A DNA stretch of 64,000 nt from Chitinophagales bacterium (GTDB lineage: Bacteria; Bacteroidota; Bacteroidia; Chitinophagales; UBA10324). The notes below the pieces were generated by a model, which saw only the letters and a program-made list of their open reading frames with translations, did no database searches and was not told the DNA's origin. The stretch is from assembly GCA_013816805.1 (NCBI GenBank), contig JACDDS010000002.1, positions 137,530 through 201,529 of the forward strand. Reading direction: 5' to 3'. Below, in pieces: positions 52,431 through 62,376 of the stretch. The translations under genes and the position numbers were made by a program. Every line of letters starts with the position of its first letter. The stretch's first letter is position 1.

Positions 52431-52697
52431 ATGAATAATTCAAAAATTTTTATCTCTGTTTTAATAGGAGTTTCAGCGGGTATTGTGGCAGGACTTTTAT
52501 TTGCTCCTGATAAGGGATCCGAAACCAGGAGAAAAGTTGCAGAGACATCTGGCAAACTTGTGACTGGTGTAAAAGATGCTGCGGAAAATGTAAAGGAATT
52601 TGCGCAAAATAGTACAAACGCTATTTCCGATGCCAAGAACAAACTATTCAAAAAGGGTGAGAAGGTTGCAGATAACTTTGCAGAAAAAAGTTATTAA
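52431..52697 (+). CDS. YtxH-domain protein
   Basis: An 88-residue protein. The start at 52431 (MNNSKIFISVLIGVSAGIVA) is chosen over 52320, which lacks family features. One membrane helix at about 5-25 is followed by FAPDKGSETRRKV, the YtxH signature, and an amphipathic Lys/Ala/Glu-rich helix. YtxH proteins are general-stress proteins of unknown mechanism. It lies 123 nt after the phosphorylase-like gene and ends in a strong terminator. Confidence 0.86.
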   Translation: MNNSKIFISVLIGVSAGIVAGLLFAPDKGSETRRKVAETSGKLVTGVKDAAENVKEFAQNSTNAISDAKNKLFKKGEKVADNFAEKSY

Positions 52698-52714
52698 TCT
52701 GATTTCATTTCAAA

Positions 52715-52758
52715 AAAAAGTCTTCATCATTAATTTGGTGAAGACTTTTTAATTTTTT
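52715..52758 (+). terminator. Intrinsic terminator after the YtxH gene
   Basis: AAAAAGTCTTCA (52715-52726) and TGAAGACTTTTT (52739-52750) form a 12-bp stem, followed by AATTTTTT. It lies 17 nt after the stop. Confidence 0.85.
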
Positions 52759-52802
52759 ATTTGGAGTATTTTTGAAAGTAAGAAAAATCTTAATTCCAAT
52801 AT

Positions 52803-53774
52803 ATGAAATGTAACTTTTTATCAATACAGTGTTTTGCTGTTTTCTTAATAATCATAAACATTCCTTTAATTCAAAGCTGCACGAATGATGCAGGCGCAAG
52901 TGACACCACGGCTGTTCAAAAGGAAGATAACGTGGCTTTAATGCCAATGCTGCTTTCTGATCAATTTAAAAATTACTGGTATGCCGGAAAAGCCGAAATA
53001 TGCTCTTATCATTTAAAACAAGCCCGCTATGGTGAAATTCATGATGGCAGCGCAGTTACCATTTTTGTTACGGAAGATTTCTCCAAAGCGAAACAGGTAA
53101 AGCTTGACCATCCTGAAACAGCAGGTGATGACCGGCTGCCGGTATTGAAGTTAAATCTTGTGAAAAAGTTCGTAACAGGCATTTATCCTTATTCCATGAT
53201 GATGTCTGCATTTTCACCTGTTGACATTGTTAATTATCCTCATGCAATAAAAATAGCTGCATCGGTGCAGGAATGGTGCGGAAGCACCTATACTCAGCTT
53301 AATAACCGTAATGGAAAATACCTGGTTACGTGGAATTCTTATTTTGAAGATGAGGGAGATAAAAATGTCACCTTTGAAAAGTGTTTTCTCGAAGATGAAC
53401 TGTGGAATCTAATACGTATAACGCCTGATCACTTACCGGTTGGCGAACAGAAGGTTCTGCCGGGAAGCCTTTACACCCGCATGACTCACATTCCTCTGAA
53501 TGTTGAAAATGCTGTGTTGGCCCTAAAGGCAAATGGAGATACCATGCTTTATACCATTAATTATAAAACACAGCAGCATATAATAGATATTAAATTCGAA
53601 AAAAGCTTTCCGCATAAGATATTGGGGTGGGATGAAACATTTCCAGGTTTCGATGGAAAATTACTTACCACCATTGCAACTCTGGACAAAACGATTATGA
53701 CCAATTACTGGACGCATCATAACAATGCCGACAGATCCTTAAGATCGCAGCTGGGTATACCTGAAAATTTTTGA
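52803..53774 (+). CDS. Conserved Bacteroidota lipoprotein (sometimes labelled Maf)
   Basis: A 323-residue lipoprotein with a type II signal peptide ending PLIQSC (Cys26). The mature protein carries YWYAGKAEICSYHLKQARYG, VTIFVTEDFSKAKQVKL and VQEWCGSTYTQLNN, a set I recall from Bacteroidota proteins often annotated as septum formation inhibitor Maf. It has none of the Maf nucleotide-pyrophosphatase motifs, so that name is misleading. Function is unknown. It is a single-gene unit just after a terminator, converging with the AI-2E transporter gene. Confidence 0.78.
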   Translation: MKCNFLSIQCFAVFLIIINIPLIQSCTNDAGASDTTAVQKEDNVALMPMLLSDQFKNYWYAGKAEICSYHLKQARYGEIHDGSAVTIFVTEDFSKAKQVKLDHPETAGDDRLPVLKLNLVKKFVTGIYPYSMMMSAFSPVDIVNYPHAIKIAASVQEWCGSTYTQLNNRNGKYLVTWNSYFEDEGDKNVTFEKCFLEDELWNLIRITPDHLPVGEQKVLPGSLYTRMTHIPLNVENAVLALKANGDTMLYTINYKTQQHIIDIKFEKSFPHKILGWDETFPGFDGKLLTTIATLDKTIMTNYWTHHNNADRSLRSQLGIPENF

Positions 53775-53797
53775 CCCTGCACCGTTAGTAAACAGGA

Positions 53798-54931
53798 TTA
53801 ATTTTTTGTTTCCTGAGTTTCAGCAGGGTTAATTGCCTTTGATTTACGGGAAGGAAATTTAAATATTTGTCTTGTAGGAGAGGGCATATGGTCACCCAAA
53901 AGAAAGCCCCAGGGTTTTAAAGGTTCTATATGATCAAAAATAACTTTTATGATTGCGGTTAAAGGAATAGATAGAAACATTCCAGGTATTCCCCACAAAT
54001 CATTTCCTATAAATACTACAACAATTGAAACAATAGCATTAATTTTTACCTTGGATGCTACTATTTTAGGAACCAGAAAATTGTTATCAATTAGTTGAAT
54101 AATCATGTAGGAGCCCAGCACTAATAAAGCGTAAGACGGTGGCTTTGTAATTAAAGCCATGGTCATAGGTAAACTCACAGCTATAATGCCACCTATATAA
54201 GGGATAATGTTAAGCAAGGCACCAATAATTCCTAAAAGGATGGCATACTTAATTCCAAGAATCATAAGTGCTATGGAATTTAATGTGGCTACAATGCCGG
54301 CCTCTATCAGCAAGCCCACCAGATAATTGTGAATAAGTCCCTTTGTTTCCGTAAGCACTTCAACTACCGTTTTATGAAGACTGCGGTCAAAGAGCTTTCG
54401 GATAAATTCAAGAAATAATGATTTATACAATAAGATCATAAAAACGTATACCGGCAAAAGCACTGCTATAATCAGGGCACCGCTCACGGTAGTGAGCGTC
54501 TGTCCTACAACAGCACCGGTATTATTTATGGCACTGCTCTTGGTGGTGGCTATCCATTGGGTAACCTGTTTAGTGCTGATATTGAGTGTTACAGAAATGA
54601 ACTTAACACCCTGGTCGACCATAGTATTAAATTTCTCTTTCAGCTGCGGTAAATCTTCAGTGAACCTGCTTACCTGCGACGAGATAAAATAGAAGAGCCC
54701 GAATGTAAATAAAATAGCAAGTAACAGCGTAAGGATAATAGCTATTATGCGGTTTAAGCCCCTTGCGGTAAAAAAGTTGACTACCGGATTTAATAGTATG
54801 GCGAAAATGGTTGCATATATCAAAGGCACTATAATATCCTGACCTATATAAAGTATAGCAATAAATGCGCATGTCCCCATAATTATCAGGGAAGCTTTGG
54901 CATAAAAAGGGAATTTTAATTGTTCATCCAT
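53798..54931 (-). CDS. AI-2E family transporter
   Basis: A 377-residue membrane protein with about seven to eight helices. Family parts are the central coiled region before YLVGLLIEAGIVATLNSIAL and the C-terminal PYIGGIIAVSLPMTMALI, IQLIDNNFLVPKIVASK and LWGIPGMFLSIPLTAIIK. Members include TqsA (AI-2 export) and sodium/proton antiporters; substrate cannot be told from sequence. It lies 78 nt downstream of the IcmF-type mutase on the same strand and might be co-transcribed. Confidence 0.9.
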   Translation of the reverse strand: MDEQLKFPFYAKASLIIMGTCAFIAILYIGQDIIVPLIYATIFAILLNPVVNFFTARGLNRIIAIILTLLLAILFTFGLFYFISSQVSRFTEDLPQLKEKFNTMVDQGVKFISVTLNISTKQVTQWIATTKSSAINNTGAVVGQTLTTVSGALIIAVLLPVYVFMILLYKSLFLEFIRKLFDRSLHKTVVEVLTETKGLIHNYLVGLLIEAGIVATLNSIALMILGIKYAILLGIIGALLNIIPYIGGIIAVSLPMTMALITKPPSYALLVLGSYMIIQLIDNNFLVPKIVASKVKINAIVSIVVVFIGNDLWGIPGMFLSIPLTAIIKVIFDHIEPLKPWGFLLGDHMPSPTRQIFKFPSRKSKAINPAETQETKN

Positions 54932-55009
54932 CTTTCAATAAAGGGATATTTTCTGAAATACAATAAATAATTTATAACCAGCTTGATATTACTTGAAAAA
55001 TTCTGTGAG

Positions 55010-58000
55010 TTACATATTTCTTCTGTATTGACCACCCACTTCAAAAAGGGAATTTGTAATTTGACCCAACGAGCAATATTTGGTTATCTCCATCAGTGAT
55101 TCAAACATATTATTATTCAGCACTGCTGTAGTTTGCAGCTCAGCGATGAGTTGCGGAGCTTTATCTGAATGCATTTTATGCAATTCCTGCAGCATAGCTA
55201 TCTGATATTCCTTTTCTTCTTTTGTAGCACGAATTATCTCAGAGGGGATAATGGTTGGAGAGCCTTTCGAATTTAAGAAAGTATTCACGCCGATAATCGG
55301 GTATTCACCATTGTGCTTTAATGTTTCATAATACAAACTCTCTTCCTGAATCTTTCCGCGCTGATACATGGTTTCCATTGCACCTAAAACACCGCCTCGT
55401 TCTGTAAGGCGATCAAACTCTGCAAGCACCGCTTCTTCCACAAGGTCAGTCAACTCTTCAATTATAAAAGAACCCTGCAAAGGATTTTCATTTTTTGCCA
55501 ATCCCAGCTCCCTGTTGATGATGAGCTGAATGGCCATTGCCCGGCGCACACTTCCTTCTGTTGGTGTGGTAATAGCTTCATCATAGGCATTGGTATGCAG
55601 TGAATTGCAGTTATCGTAGATTGCATACAGAGCCTGTAATGTGGTTCTGATGTCGTTAAAATCTATTTCTTGTGCATGAAGCGAGCGGCCGGAAGTTTGA
55701 ATGTGATACTTCAGCATTTGCGAACGTTCATTGGCACCGTACTTTAACTTCATCGCCTTTGCCCAGATTTTTCTCGCTACTCTCCCTATAACAGCATATT
55801 CAGGATCAATACCATTTGAAAAAAAGAAGGAAAGGTTGGGGGCAAACTCATTGATCTTCATTCCTCTGCTCAGGTAATATTCAACATAGGTAAATCCGTT
55901 CGCAAGCGTAAAGGCGAGCTGTGTTATAGGATTTGCTCCTGCTTCCGCAATGTGATACCCTGAAATTGATACGCTGTAGAAGTTTCGAACTTTGTTTTTT
56001 ATAAAGTATTCCTGAACATCGCCCATGAGCCGCAAGGAGAATTCAGTGGAAAAGATGCAGGTATTCTGCGCCTGGTCTTCTTTCAGAATATCTGCCTGCA
56101 CCGTTCCGCGAACCTGTTGCAGCGCGTTTTCTTTAATCTTATTATAGATCCCGTAATCAAGTACTTCACTACCTGTAATTCCAAGCAGCATCAAGCCCAA
56201 TCCATCATTACCCTCGGGTAACCGGCCCTGATAAGCTGGCTGCAGCACATCCTTTTTCTTATATATCTCCTTAATCTTTTCAGAAACGCTTTCTGTAAGA
56301 CCCTGTTCCCTGATATACAATTCACATTGCTGATCTATGGCAGCATTCATAAAGAAACCCGTGATGGTTGCAGCCGGACCATTTATGGTCATGCTCACCG
56401 AAGTTTTTGGATCGCACAGATTAAAACCGCTATATAATTTTTTTGCATCATCCAAACAACAAATAGAAACACCACTATTTCCAATTTTGCCATAGATATC
56501 CGGCCGATGATCCGGATTCTGGCCATATAGTGTTACTGAATCAAATGCGGTGCTAAGTCTTTTTGCAGGAAGGTTAAGCGATACATAATGAAAGCGTTTA
56601 TTTGTACGCTCTGGTCCGCCCTCGCCGGCAAACATACGGGTCGGATCTTCACCTTCGCGCTTAAAAGGATAAATGCCTGCGGTGTATGGAAATTCTCCCG
56701 GGAAATTTTCTTTGCAAGTCCACTGAACAATTTTACCCCAGGATTCAAAGCCCGGCGTAGCAACCCGGGGAATTTTCAAATGAGAAAGTGATTCAGTGTA
56801 AGTCTTTACTTTCACGTCTCTACCCCGAACTTTATAGATGAACAAATCTTCGTGGTACCGGCTGATTCTTTTCTTCCAGGTTTTTACCTGGTCAAACAGA
56901 TATGGGTCAAGATCTTTTTTTAATTCAAAATATTTTACGATCAGTTCATGGGCTATCTGGTGTTCATGGAGACCCTTTGTGTCAAGGCCGGGCAGCGCAG
57001 TACCTGCTGTTCTATCATTACTTTCAGCAGAGCCTTCAGGAATAAAATTTTTTCGTTGTCCAGGGAAGGCCGGCAGAGACGAAAATCTCTCATTCGCATT
57101 GTCCTCTTCGCTCAAAACATCTGTTTCACTAAACAACAGAATGGCATTGCGTAATGAAAAAAGTTTGGTGGCCACAGCACTTTGCCTGGTTACCCACTCT
57201 TCGTACTTCCGGTTATTTTCAGAGATTTCGCTTAGATAACGAATACGGGCGGGAGGAATGATATAAATCTTTTCACTCATCTCCCCGGTGACATTGAGGT
57301 GCGGCTTTAAATCAATTCCTGTTTTGTTGCTGATTTTATCCATCACCGCTTTATAAAGCCGGTTCATGCCCGGATCGTTAAACTGAGAGGCAATGGTTCC
57401 GAATACCGGGATATTTTCATCTTCCACATCAAAAAGCTGGTGGTTGCGCCTGTATTGCTTTTTTACATCACGCAATGCATCCATTGCTCCGCGCTTATCG
57501 TATTTATTCAGTGCTATGATGTCAGCAAAATCAAGCATATCAATTTTTTCAAGCTGTGAAGCTGCACCGTACTCGGGAGTCATTACATACATGCTCACAT
57601 CACTATGCTCAATAATTTCTGTATCACTCTGTCCAATGCCGGAGGTTTCTAATAGGATGAGATCGTAACGTGCTGCTTTTACAATGTCCACTGCTTCTTT
57701 TACATATTTGCTTAGCGCCAGATTCGATTGTCGTGTTGCGAGGGACCGCATATATACACGATCATCTTTAATGGAATTCATTCTGATACGGTCACCAAGT
57801 AGTGCGCCACCGGTTTTTCTTTTCGTAGGATCGACAGAAATGATTGCAATTGTGTGATTCTTGAAATCAAGCAGAAACCTTCTGACAAGCTCATCTACTA
57901 ATGACGATTTTCCGGAGCCCCCGGTTCCGGTAATTCCAAGCACGGGAATTTTTACCTGTTGCGAAAGCCATCGCACTTCATCCAATAAAGGTTGAGACTG

Positions 58001-58537
58001 TTCAGGAAAATTTTCCGCTCCGGAGATCAGAGCTGCTATGGCATGTTGATTTTTTGTTTTGAGCTCTTTAATTTCTCCATTAAGGTTCGACCCTGCAGGA
58101 AAATCACATTGCTGCAACATGTCGTTTATCATGCCTTGCAGACCCATCGATCTGCCATCATCCGGAGAATAGATTCTTGTAATGCCATAAAGGTGCAGCT
58201 CTTCAACTTCGTAAGGAAGAATAACACCACCTCCGCCACCGAAAATCTTGATATGTGAACAGCCTTTTTCTTTCAGCAGGTCGAACATATATTTAAAGTA
58301 TTCAAGGTGTCCACCCTGGTAAGAAGTCATGGCAATCGCCTGGGCATCTTCCTGAATTGCACAATCCACTACTTCCTGAACACTTCGGTCGTGGCCTAAA
58401 TGGATAACCTCTGCACCGCTTGCCTGTATAATGCGGCGCATGATATTTATTGCTGCATCATGCCCGTCGAATAAAGAGGCAGCTGTAACAATGCGGATCT
58501 TATTTTTTGGTTTGTACGCTTCGATCTTTGTCATCAT
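55010..58537 (-). CDS. icmF: Fused acyl-CoA mutase with GTPase chaperone (IcmF type)
   Basis: A 1175-residue fusion (IcmF of Cupriavidus about 1090). Domain order is B12-binding at about 12-140 (DGHDAAIN with cobalt-ligand His26, GGGGGVILP), MeaI-type GTPase chaperone at about 195-420 (P-loop GTGGSGKS at 204-211, then [15 protein letters not shown]), and mutase TIM barrel from about 590 ([48 protein letters not shown]). This order and the [15 protein letters not shown] loop are those of IcmF, which interconverts isobutyryl- and n-butyryl-CoA (also pivalyl/isovaleryl-CoA), not of methylmalonyl-CoA mutase. The frame is intact. Start could be either of two adjacent ATGs. Confidence 0.92.
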   Translation of the reverse strand: MMTKIEAYKPKNKIRIVTAASLFDGHDAAINIMRRIIQASGAEVIHLGHDRSVQEVVDCAIQEDAQAIAMTSYQGGHLEYFKYMFDLLKEKGCSHIKIFGGGGGVILPYEVEELHLYGITRIYSPDDGRSMGLQGMINDMLQQCDFPAGSNLNGEIKELKTKNQHAIAALISGAENFPEQSQPLLDEVRWLSQQVKIPVLGITGTGGSGKSSLVDELVRRFLLDFKNHTIAIISVDPTKRKTGGALLGDRIRMNSIKDDRVYMRSLATRQSNLALSKYVKEAVDIVKAARYDLILLETSGIGQSDTEIIEHSDVSMYVMTPEYGAASQLEKIDMLDFADIIALNKYDKRGAMDALRDVKKQYRRNHQLFDVEDENIPVFGTIASQFNDPGMNRLYKAVMDKISNKTGIDLKPHLNVTGEMSEKIYIIPPARIRYLSEISENNRKYEEWVTRQSAVATKLFSLRNAILLFSETDVLSEEDNANERFSSLPAFPGQRKNFIPEGSAESNDRTAGTALPGLDTKGLHEHQIAHELIVKYFELKKDLDPYLFDQVKTWKKRISRYHEDLFIYKVRGRDVKVKTYTESLSHLKIPRVATPGFESWGKIVQWTCKENFPGEFPYTAGIYPFKREGEDPTRMFAGEGGPERTNKRFHYVSLNLPAKRLSTAFDSVTLYGQNPDHRPDIYGKIGNSGVSICCLDDAKKLYSGFNLCDPKTSVSMTINGPAATITGFFMNAAIDQQCELYIREQGLTESVSEKIKEIYKKKDVLQPAYQGRLPEGNDGLGLMLLGITGSEVLDYGIYNKIKENALQQVRGTVQADILKEDQAQNTCIFSTEFSLRLMGDVQEYFIKNKVRNFYSVSISGYHIAEAGANPITQLAFTLANGFTYVEYYLSRGMKINEFAPNLSFFFSNGIDPEYAVIGRVARKIWAKAMKLKYGANERSQMLKYHIQTSGRSLHAQEIDFNDIRTTLQALYAIYDNCNSLHTNAYDEAITTPTEGSVRRAMAIQLIINRELGLAKNENPLQGSFIIEELTDLVEEAVLAEFDRLTERGGVLGAMETMYQRGKIQEESLYYETLKHNGEYPIIGVNTFLNSKGSPTIIPSEIIRATKEEKEYQIAMLQELHKMHSDKAPQLIAELQTTAVLNNNMFESLMEITKYCSLGQITNSLFEVGGQYRRNM

Positions 58538-58672
58538 GGAAACATCCCGATGTAAATTTAAAAATTAACCGATGCTTCCATTGAAATTACTGCTTTTCAC
58601 TTCTTTTAGCCTTCAGCAAGTAATTGCAGGGCGCTTCATCCGTATATAATGAGTGAAGATGAGATAGGGATA

Positions 58673-60685
58673 CTAATTTTTAATCTGATTTTTCATTAAA
58701 TGTTTATCAAACCAATCCTTTCTGCGCTGCAGCCGATCCCGTAAATAGCTGGGAACCTGGATGCCATGATATTGATCAGGATAAATGATGAGTTGCGTTT
58801 CAATGCCTAAAGTTTTTAATGCCTGGTACATCTGTTCCTGGTTAAGGAGCGGAACATTAAAATCTTTACTATCACCCATAAACAAGGTAGGTGTAGTGAT
58901 TCTGTCTGCATGAAGGAACGGATCAGATAATTTCAGATAGTTTTCTGTGTTCCCCCACGGTGTTCCAAGTTCTTCAATGTACTCACGAATATACATGTCG
59001 GTACCGAAACCTGAGAGAATATTAGATATACCTGCGCCACTGACTGCACACTTGAAGCGATGATCCTGCACGATGGCATAGTTGGTGCTGATACCACCAT
59101 AGCTCCATCCTTCTACGGCAAGATTGTCGGGATCTGCAATACCAAGCTTTACCATTTCATCCACTCCCGAAAGATCATCCTGGATGTCTTTATTGCCCCA
59201 GTCAGCAAAAATGGCAGTAGCAAATTTTTCACCTTTCGTAGTGCTGCCGCGCGGATTCATGGAAACTACAGCATAACCCCATGATGCATACAATTGCCAA
59301 TCAAGGGCCCACTCATTCTGATTTTGACTGGTAGGACCTCCATGGATCTGCAGAATGGTAGGGTATTTTTTTCCTTCTTTATAATCAAGCGGAAGCACCA
59401 TAAATCCACTGATCCCGGTTCCATCTTTACTGGTTGATTTAAATTCTTTTGTAGTTGCAAATTGATGGCTGGAAAGCCAATTGTCATTCTGATGTGAAAG
59501 CTTTCTAATCCCTTTTTCATCCTGAATAAGTATCTCTCCGGGAAGCGATGGTGTCGTGTATTGCGCTGCAACTTTTTTTCCGTTCAAGGAGTAGTTATAA
59601 ATTGTATAACGGCCTGGAAGAATTCTTTGAATGGTACCACCTGTTATTGCTACCTTATCCAGGTCGAGGTTCTGATCATCTTCAGCAATAAAATAGATTT
59701 CTTTTCCATCTGCTGACCACTGCGGGTTCCAGATGTTACGATCATAATCCGCAGTTAATATTTTAGGAATACCGCCTTCAACCGGAACCACGGCAAGCCG
59801 CTGTGTTGCATAATATATAAGTTTAAGCGGGCCACCTGCCGTGTATGCAATAAATTTTCCATCAGGACTCCACACGGGAGGAAATTCATAACTGGGATCG
59901 TTATCAGGGCCTTGATTTGTGGTGATCTGTCTTGGAGTCGCGTGTGGTTTTGCTTCTGCTACATAGATGTCGAAATTATTATCACGATCCCAGTCTTCAC
60001 GTGCACGCTTGCTTACAAAAGCTATTGATTTTCCATCCGGACTCCAGGAGGGCAGTTGTTCTTCATAATTTCCATCAACAATCCTAATCGTGTCATTCGT
60101 AGCCACATCAAGCACATACAAATGCTTCCTCTCCTTGCCAAGATATCCGGAAAAATCTTCTTTAAAATAAAATCGATCAATTACAATAGGTATCGGTGTT
60201 TCAGTCCCGGGAATGTATTTCGCAGTATCAACGACATTGGCAATTATTGCAATCTTTTTTCCATCGGGAGACCAGGTATATTCCTCAATGCCTCCAAAAA
60301 AGCTAGTAATTTTTTTTGCCTCTCCACCGCCACGATTCAGCAGCCAGAGCTGATCCGCTTCATTACTGTCAGTCCTTGACGAAAGAAAAGACAGGTATTT
60401 ATTATCGGGGCTCCATCGCGGTGAAGCTTCACTTTCTTCTTTAGTTTGAGTTATCTGAATTGCAGTGTTTCCATCCCAGCCTGACATCCAGATATCAGAT
60501 GTTGCCTCATCTGTTTTAAGATTGGTGGAGCTGACTGTATAAGCAACCCATTTACCGTCAGGAGAAATTTGGGGATCAGTTATGTCGCGAATGCTGTCCA
60601 TGTCGGCTATAGTAATAGGAAGCTTTGTTTGGGCATGAAGACAAGAAGTAATGAAAATACAGAGGAGGCAGAAATTATTTTTCAT
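58673..60685 (-). CDS. S9 family peptidase (prolyl oligopeptidase/acylaminoacyl-peptidase type)
   Basis: A 670-residue exported serine peptidase. The start at 60685 puts the signal peptide (MKNNFCLLCIFITSCLHAQ) at the N-terminus; the frame from 60718 adds 11 residues. The N-terminal half is a WD40/TolB-like propeller with several W-S-P-D-G-K strands. The C-terminal alpha/beta hydrolase has Ser528 in GWSYGG, Asp near 608 and His640 in DQYHGI, a complete catalytic triad. It probably cleaves short peptides in the periplasm. It lies 135 nt upstream of the mutase gene and downstream of the SusD gene, with which it may share peptide or polymer scavenging. Confidence 0.9.
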   Translation of the reverse strand: MKNNFCLLCIFITSCLHAQTKLPITIADMDSIRDITDPQISPDGKWVAYTVSSTNLKTDEATSDIWMSGWDGNTAIQITQTKEESEASPRWSPDNKYLSFLSSRTDSNEADQLWLLNRGGGEAKKITSFFGGIEEYTWSPDGKKIAIIANVVDTAKYIPGTETPIPIVIDRFYFKEDFSGYLGKERKHLYVLDVATNDTIRIVDGNYEEQLPSWSPDGKSIAFVSKRAREDWDRDNNFDIYVAEAKPHATPRQITTNQGPDNDPSYEFPPVWSPDGKFIAYTAGGPLKLIYYATQRLAVVPVEGGIPKILTADYDRNIWNPQWSADGKEIYFIAEDDQNLDLDKVAITGGTIQRILPGRYTIYNYSLNGKKVAAQYTTPSLPGEILIQDEKGIRKLSHQNDNWLSSHQFATTKEFKSTSKDGTGISGFMVLPLDYKEGKKYPTILQIHGGPTSQNQNEWALDWQLYASWGYAVVSMNPRGSTTKGEKFATAIFADWGNKDIQDDLSGVDEMVKLGIADPDNLAVEGWSYGGISTNYAIVQDHRFKCAVSGAGISNILSGFGTDMYIREYIEELGTPWGNTENYLKLSDPFLHADRITTPTLFMGDSKDFNVPLLNQEQMYQALKTLGIETQLIIYPDQYHGIQVPSYLRDRLQRRKDWFDKHLMKNQIKN

Positions 60686-61006
60686 GAAAGCAGGGTTTAA
60701 CAAAAGCAATATAGTCAACTGTAATTTTAAAGTATACTGCTCTTTTAACCGTTGTTGATAGAGTTCATTAATAACACTAACTATTCGTTGAAATTATCTT
60801 GCCCTAACTGTTCATTATGATAATACTTTCTGGCTTTGTTTTGAAACAAATGTCATCCTGAGCTTATATAAGGAGGTGCGTTGGCCCGAAAGTGATTTAT
60901 CGTTCTTTATTATTTTTAAATGGCTTTAGGGCAATTGCCATGCACATGTTTCGACAAGCTCACATTACAGCGTTAAAAGTGATGTGACGAGTCTGTTATT
61001 GGATAT
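60686..61006. other. Intergenic region between SusD and S9 peptidase genes
   Basis: About 320 nt with no ORF of note. It holds the inverted repeat at 60851-60970. No clear terminator was seen. Confidence 0.5.
60851..60970. repeat. Degenerate REP-like inverted repeat
   Basis: TGTCATCCTGAGCTT (60851-60865) faces TCGACAAGCTCACATTACA (60951-60969), which reads TGTAATGTGAGCTTGTCGA on the other strand. Both resemble the palindromic unit GTCATCCTGAGCTTGTCGA that I recall as dispersed in Bacteroidota genomes. Here the arms are about 85 nt apart and have drifted. It is a probable old REP/MITE-type element. Confidence 0.45.
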
Positions 61007-62344
61007 TCAATATCCGGGGTTTTGCACCAGGTTTGGATTTACCTCTATTTCCCTTTCCGGAATTGGGAATACCAGTTTCGGATCATTATAAGGCATGGCT
61101 CCGACATTTTGGTGGAGCCGCTTTACTTCGAATAATTTAAATCCCTCATGTGCCAGCTCTAAACTCCGCTCAAATAAAATATCGTCAAGCGTTACCGAAA
61201 TGGCTGGAGCTAACCCCGCCCGTGTATGGACTACATTATAATCATCAACCGGGGCCGCACCCGTGGCTGTACTGAGCCGCTCGTTACATTCAGATCTAAC
61301 CAGATACATTTCTGCAAGACGAATCAGCGAAATATTTCCGAATTGATTATTGAACTTAGCGGTACGATATTTTCCAGCCAGCTTGTAATATAGTGACCTG
61401 CGTTCATCATCGGCACTGTATAAATTATAAAATGCCGTAGTAATTTGTATATCGCCCCTGCCACCATACTGATTTGTTGAAAAAAATTCATTCAGAGCAT
61501 TAGAACCATCCTGCGCTGATAACTGAATGGCAAATATATCTTCGGTGGTATTATCATCTGTAGCAAATTCATCAGCATAGTTACTTACCAAAGCGAAATG
61601 TCCCGATGAGATAACTCTGTCAGCGGCATCACGGGCATTTGTATAATCTGCTTTCTGCAGATACACTCTTGACAGAATAGCTGCTGCAGCATATTTATTT
61701 GCATAAATGCCATTCGTTTCCGGTAATAAGCTTTCAGCATCATTGAGATCGGCTATAACCTGTGCATAGCATTCTTCAACTGTATTTCTCGATACACCTA
61801 TATTATCTGTAGCACTAACCGTAGGCTGCAGCACTAAGGGAACAGCTAACTGATCATTTGTAAGACCTGTTTCATATTGCTGGCCGAAAAAGCGGGTTAA
61901 GTCAAAATATATGTATGCGCGGAGAAATTTTGCTTCCCCTTCTATCCTTGGCCTGTCTTCTTCTGTAACTACCGATAAGGCTGAGAGAATATTATTGCAG
62001 ATGTTTATGGTGATATAGGCATCTTCCCAGTAGGCCGTTACATCGTCATTTACAGTGAGTATTTGCCGATTAAAAATTTCGAGGGGGCCCTCAAAGGTTC
62101 CGGTCCAGGTATATTCGCCTTCCCCTGCGAATAATTCTGCATTGCGCAAAACCTGACCTCCATATAACCTGGATGCCGAAAAATAATCATAAGCACCTAC
62201 CAGCACCTGCTTTACGCTTGCATCACTGGTTAAGGCTGATTCATTGCTGATATTCTGTGCGGGTTGAAGGTCAAGCTTTTTAGTGCAGGCGTTAAGCAGT
62301 AAAAGCCCTAAAATGAAACAACTGATGTTTATTTTCTTTTCCAT
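61007..62344 (-). CDS. SusD/RagB-family nutrient-binding lipoprotein
   Basis: A 445-residue outer-membrane lipoprotein that caps the SusC-type transporter. A signal peptide with lipobox LLLNAC lipidates Cys20. TPR-like helices follow (KFLRAYIYFDLTRFFGQQYE, AAILSRVYLQKADYTNARDA), and the C-terminal SusD motif is ELAHEGFKLFEVKRL with NPNLVQNPGY at the end. The protein is shorter than many SusDs (about 500-600). It starts 32 nt after the SusC stop. Substrate is unknown; no glycosidase is adjacent, only a peptidase. Confidence 0.92.
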   Translation of the reverse strand: MEKKINISCFILGLLLLNACTKKLDLQPAQNISNESALTSDASVKQVLVGAYDYFSASRLYGGQVLRNAELFAGEGEYTWTGTFEGPLEIFNRQILTVNDDVTAYWEDAYITINICNNILSALSVVTEEDRPRIEGEAKFLRAYIYFDLTRFFGQQYETGLTNDQLAVPLVLQPTVSATDNIGVSRNTVEECYAQVIADLNDAESLLPETNGIYANKYAAAAILSRVYLQKADYTNARDAADRVISSGHFALVSNYADEFATDDNTTEDIFAIQLSAQDGSNALNEFFSTNQYGGRGDIQITTAFYNLYSADDERRSLYYKLAGKYRTAKFNNQFGNISLIRLAEMYLVRSECNERLSTATGAAPVDDYNVVHTRAGLAPAISVTLDDILFERSLELAHEGFKLFEVKRLHQNVGAMPYNDPKLVFPIPEREIEVNPNLVQNPGY

Positions 62345-62376
62345 AAAATTTGTTGTTTTTATAAGGTTGGTAATGA

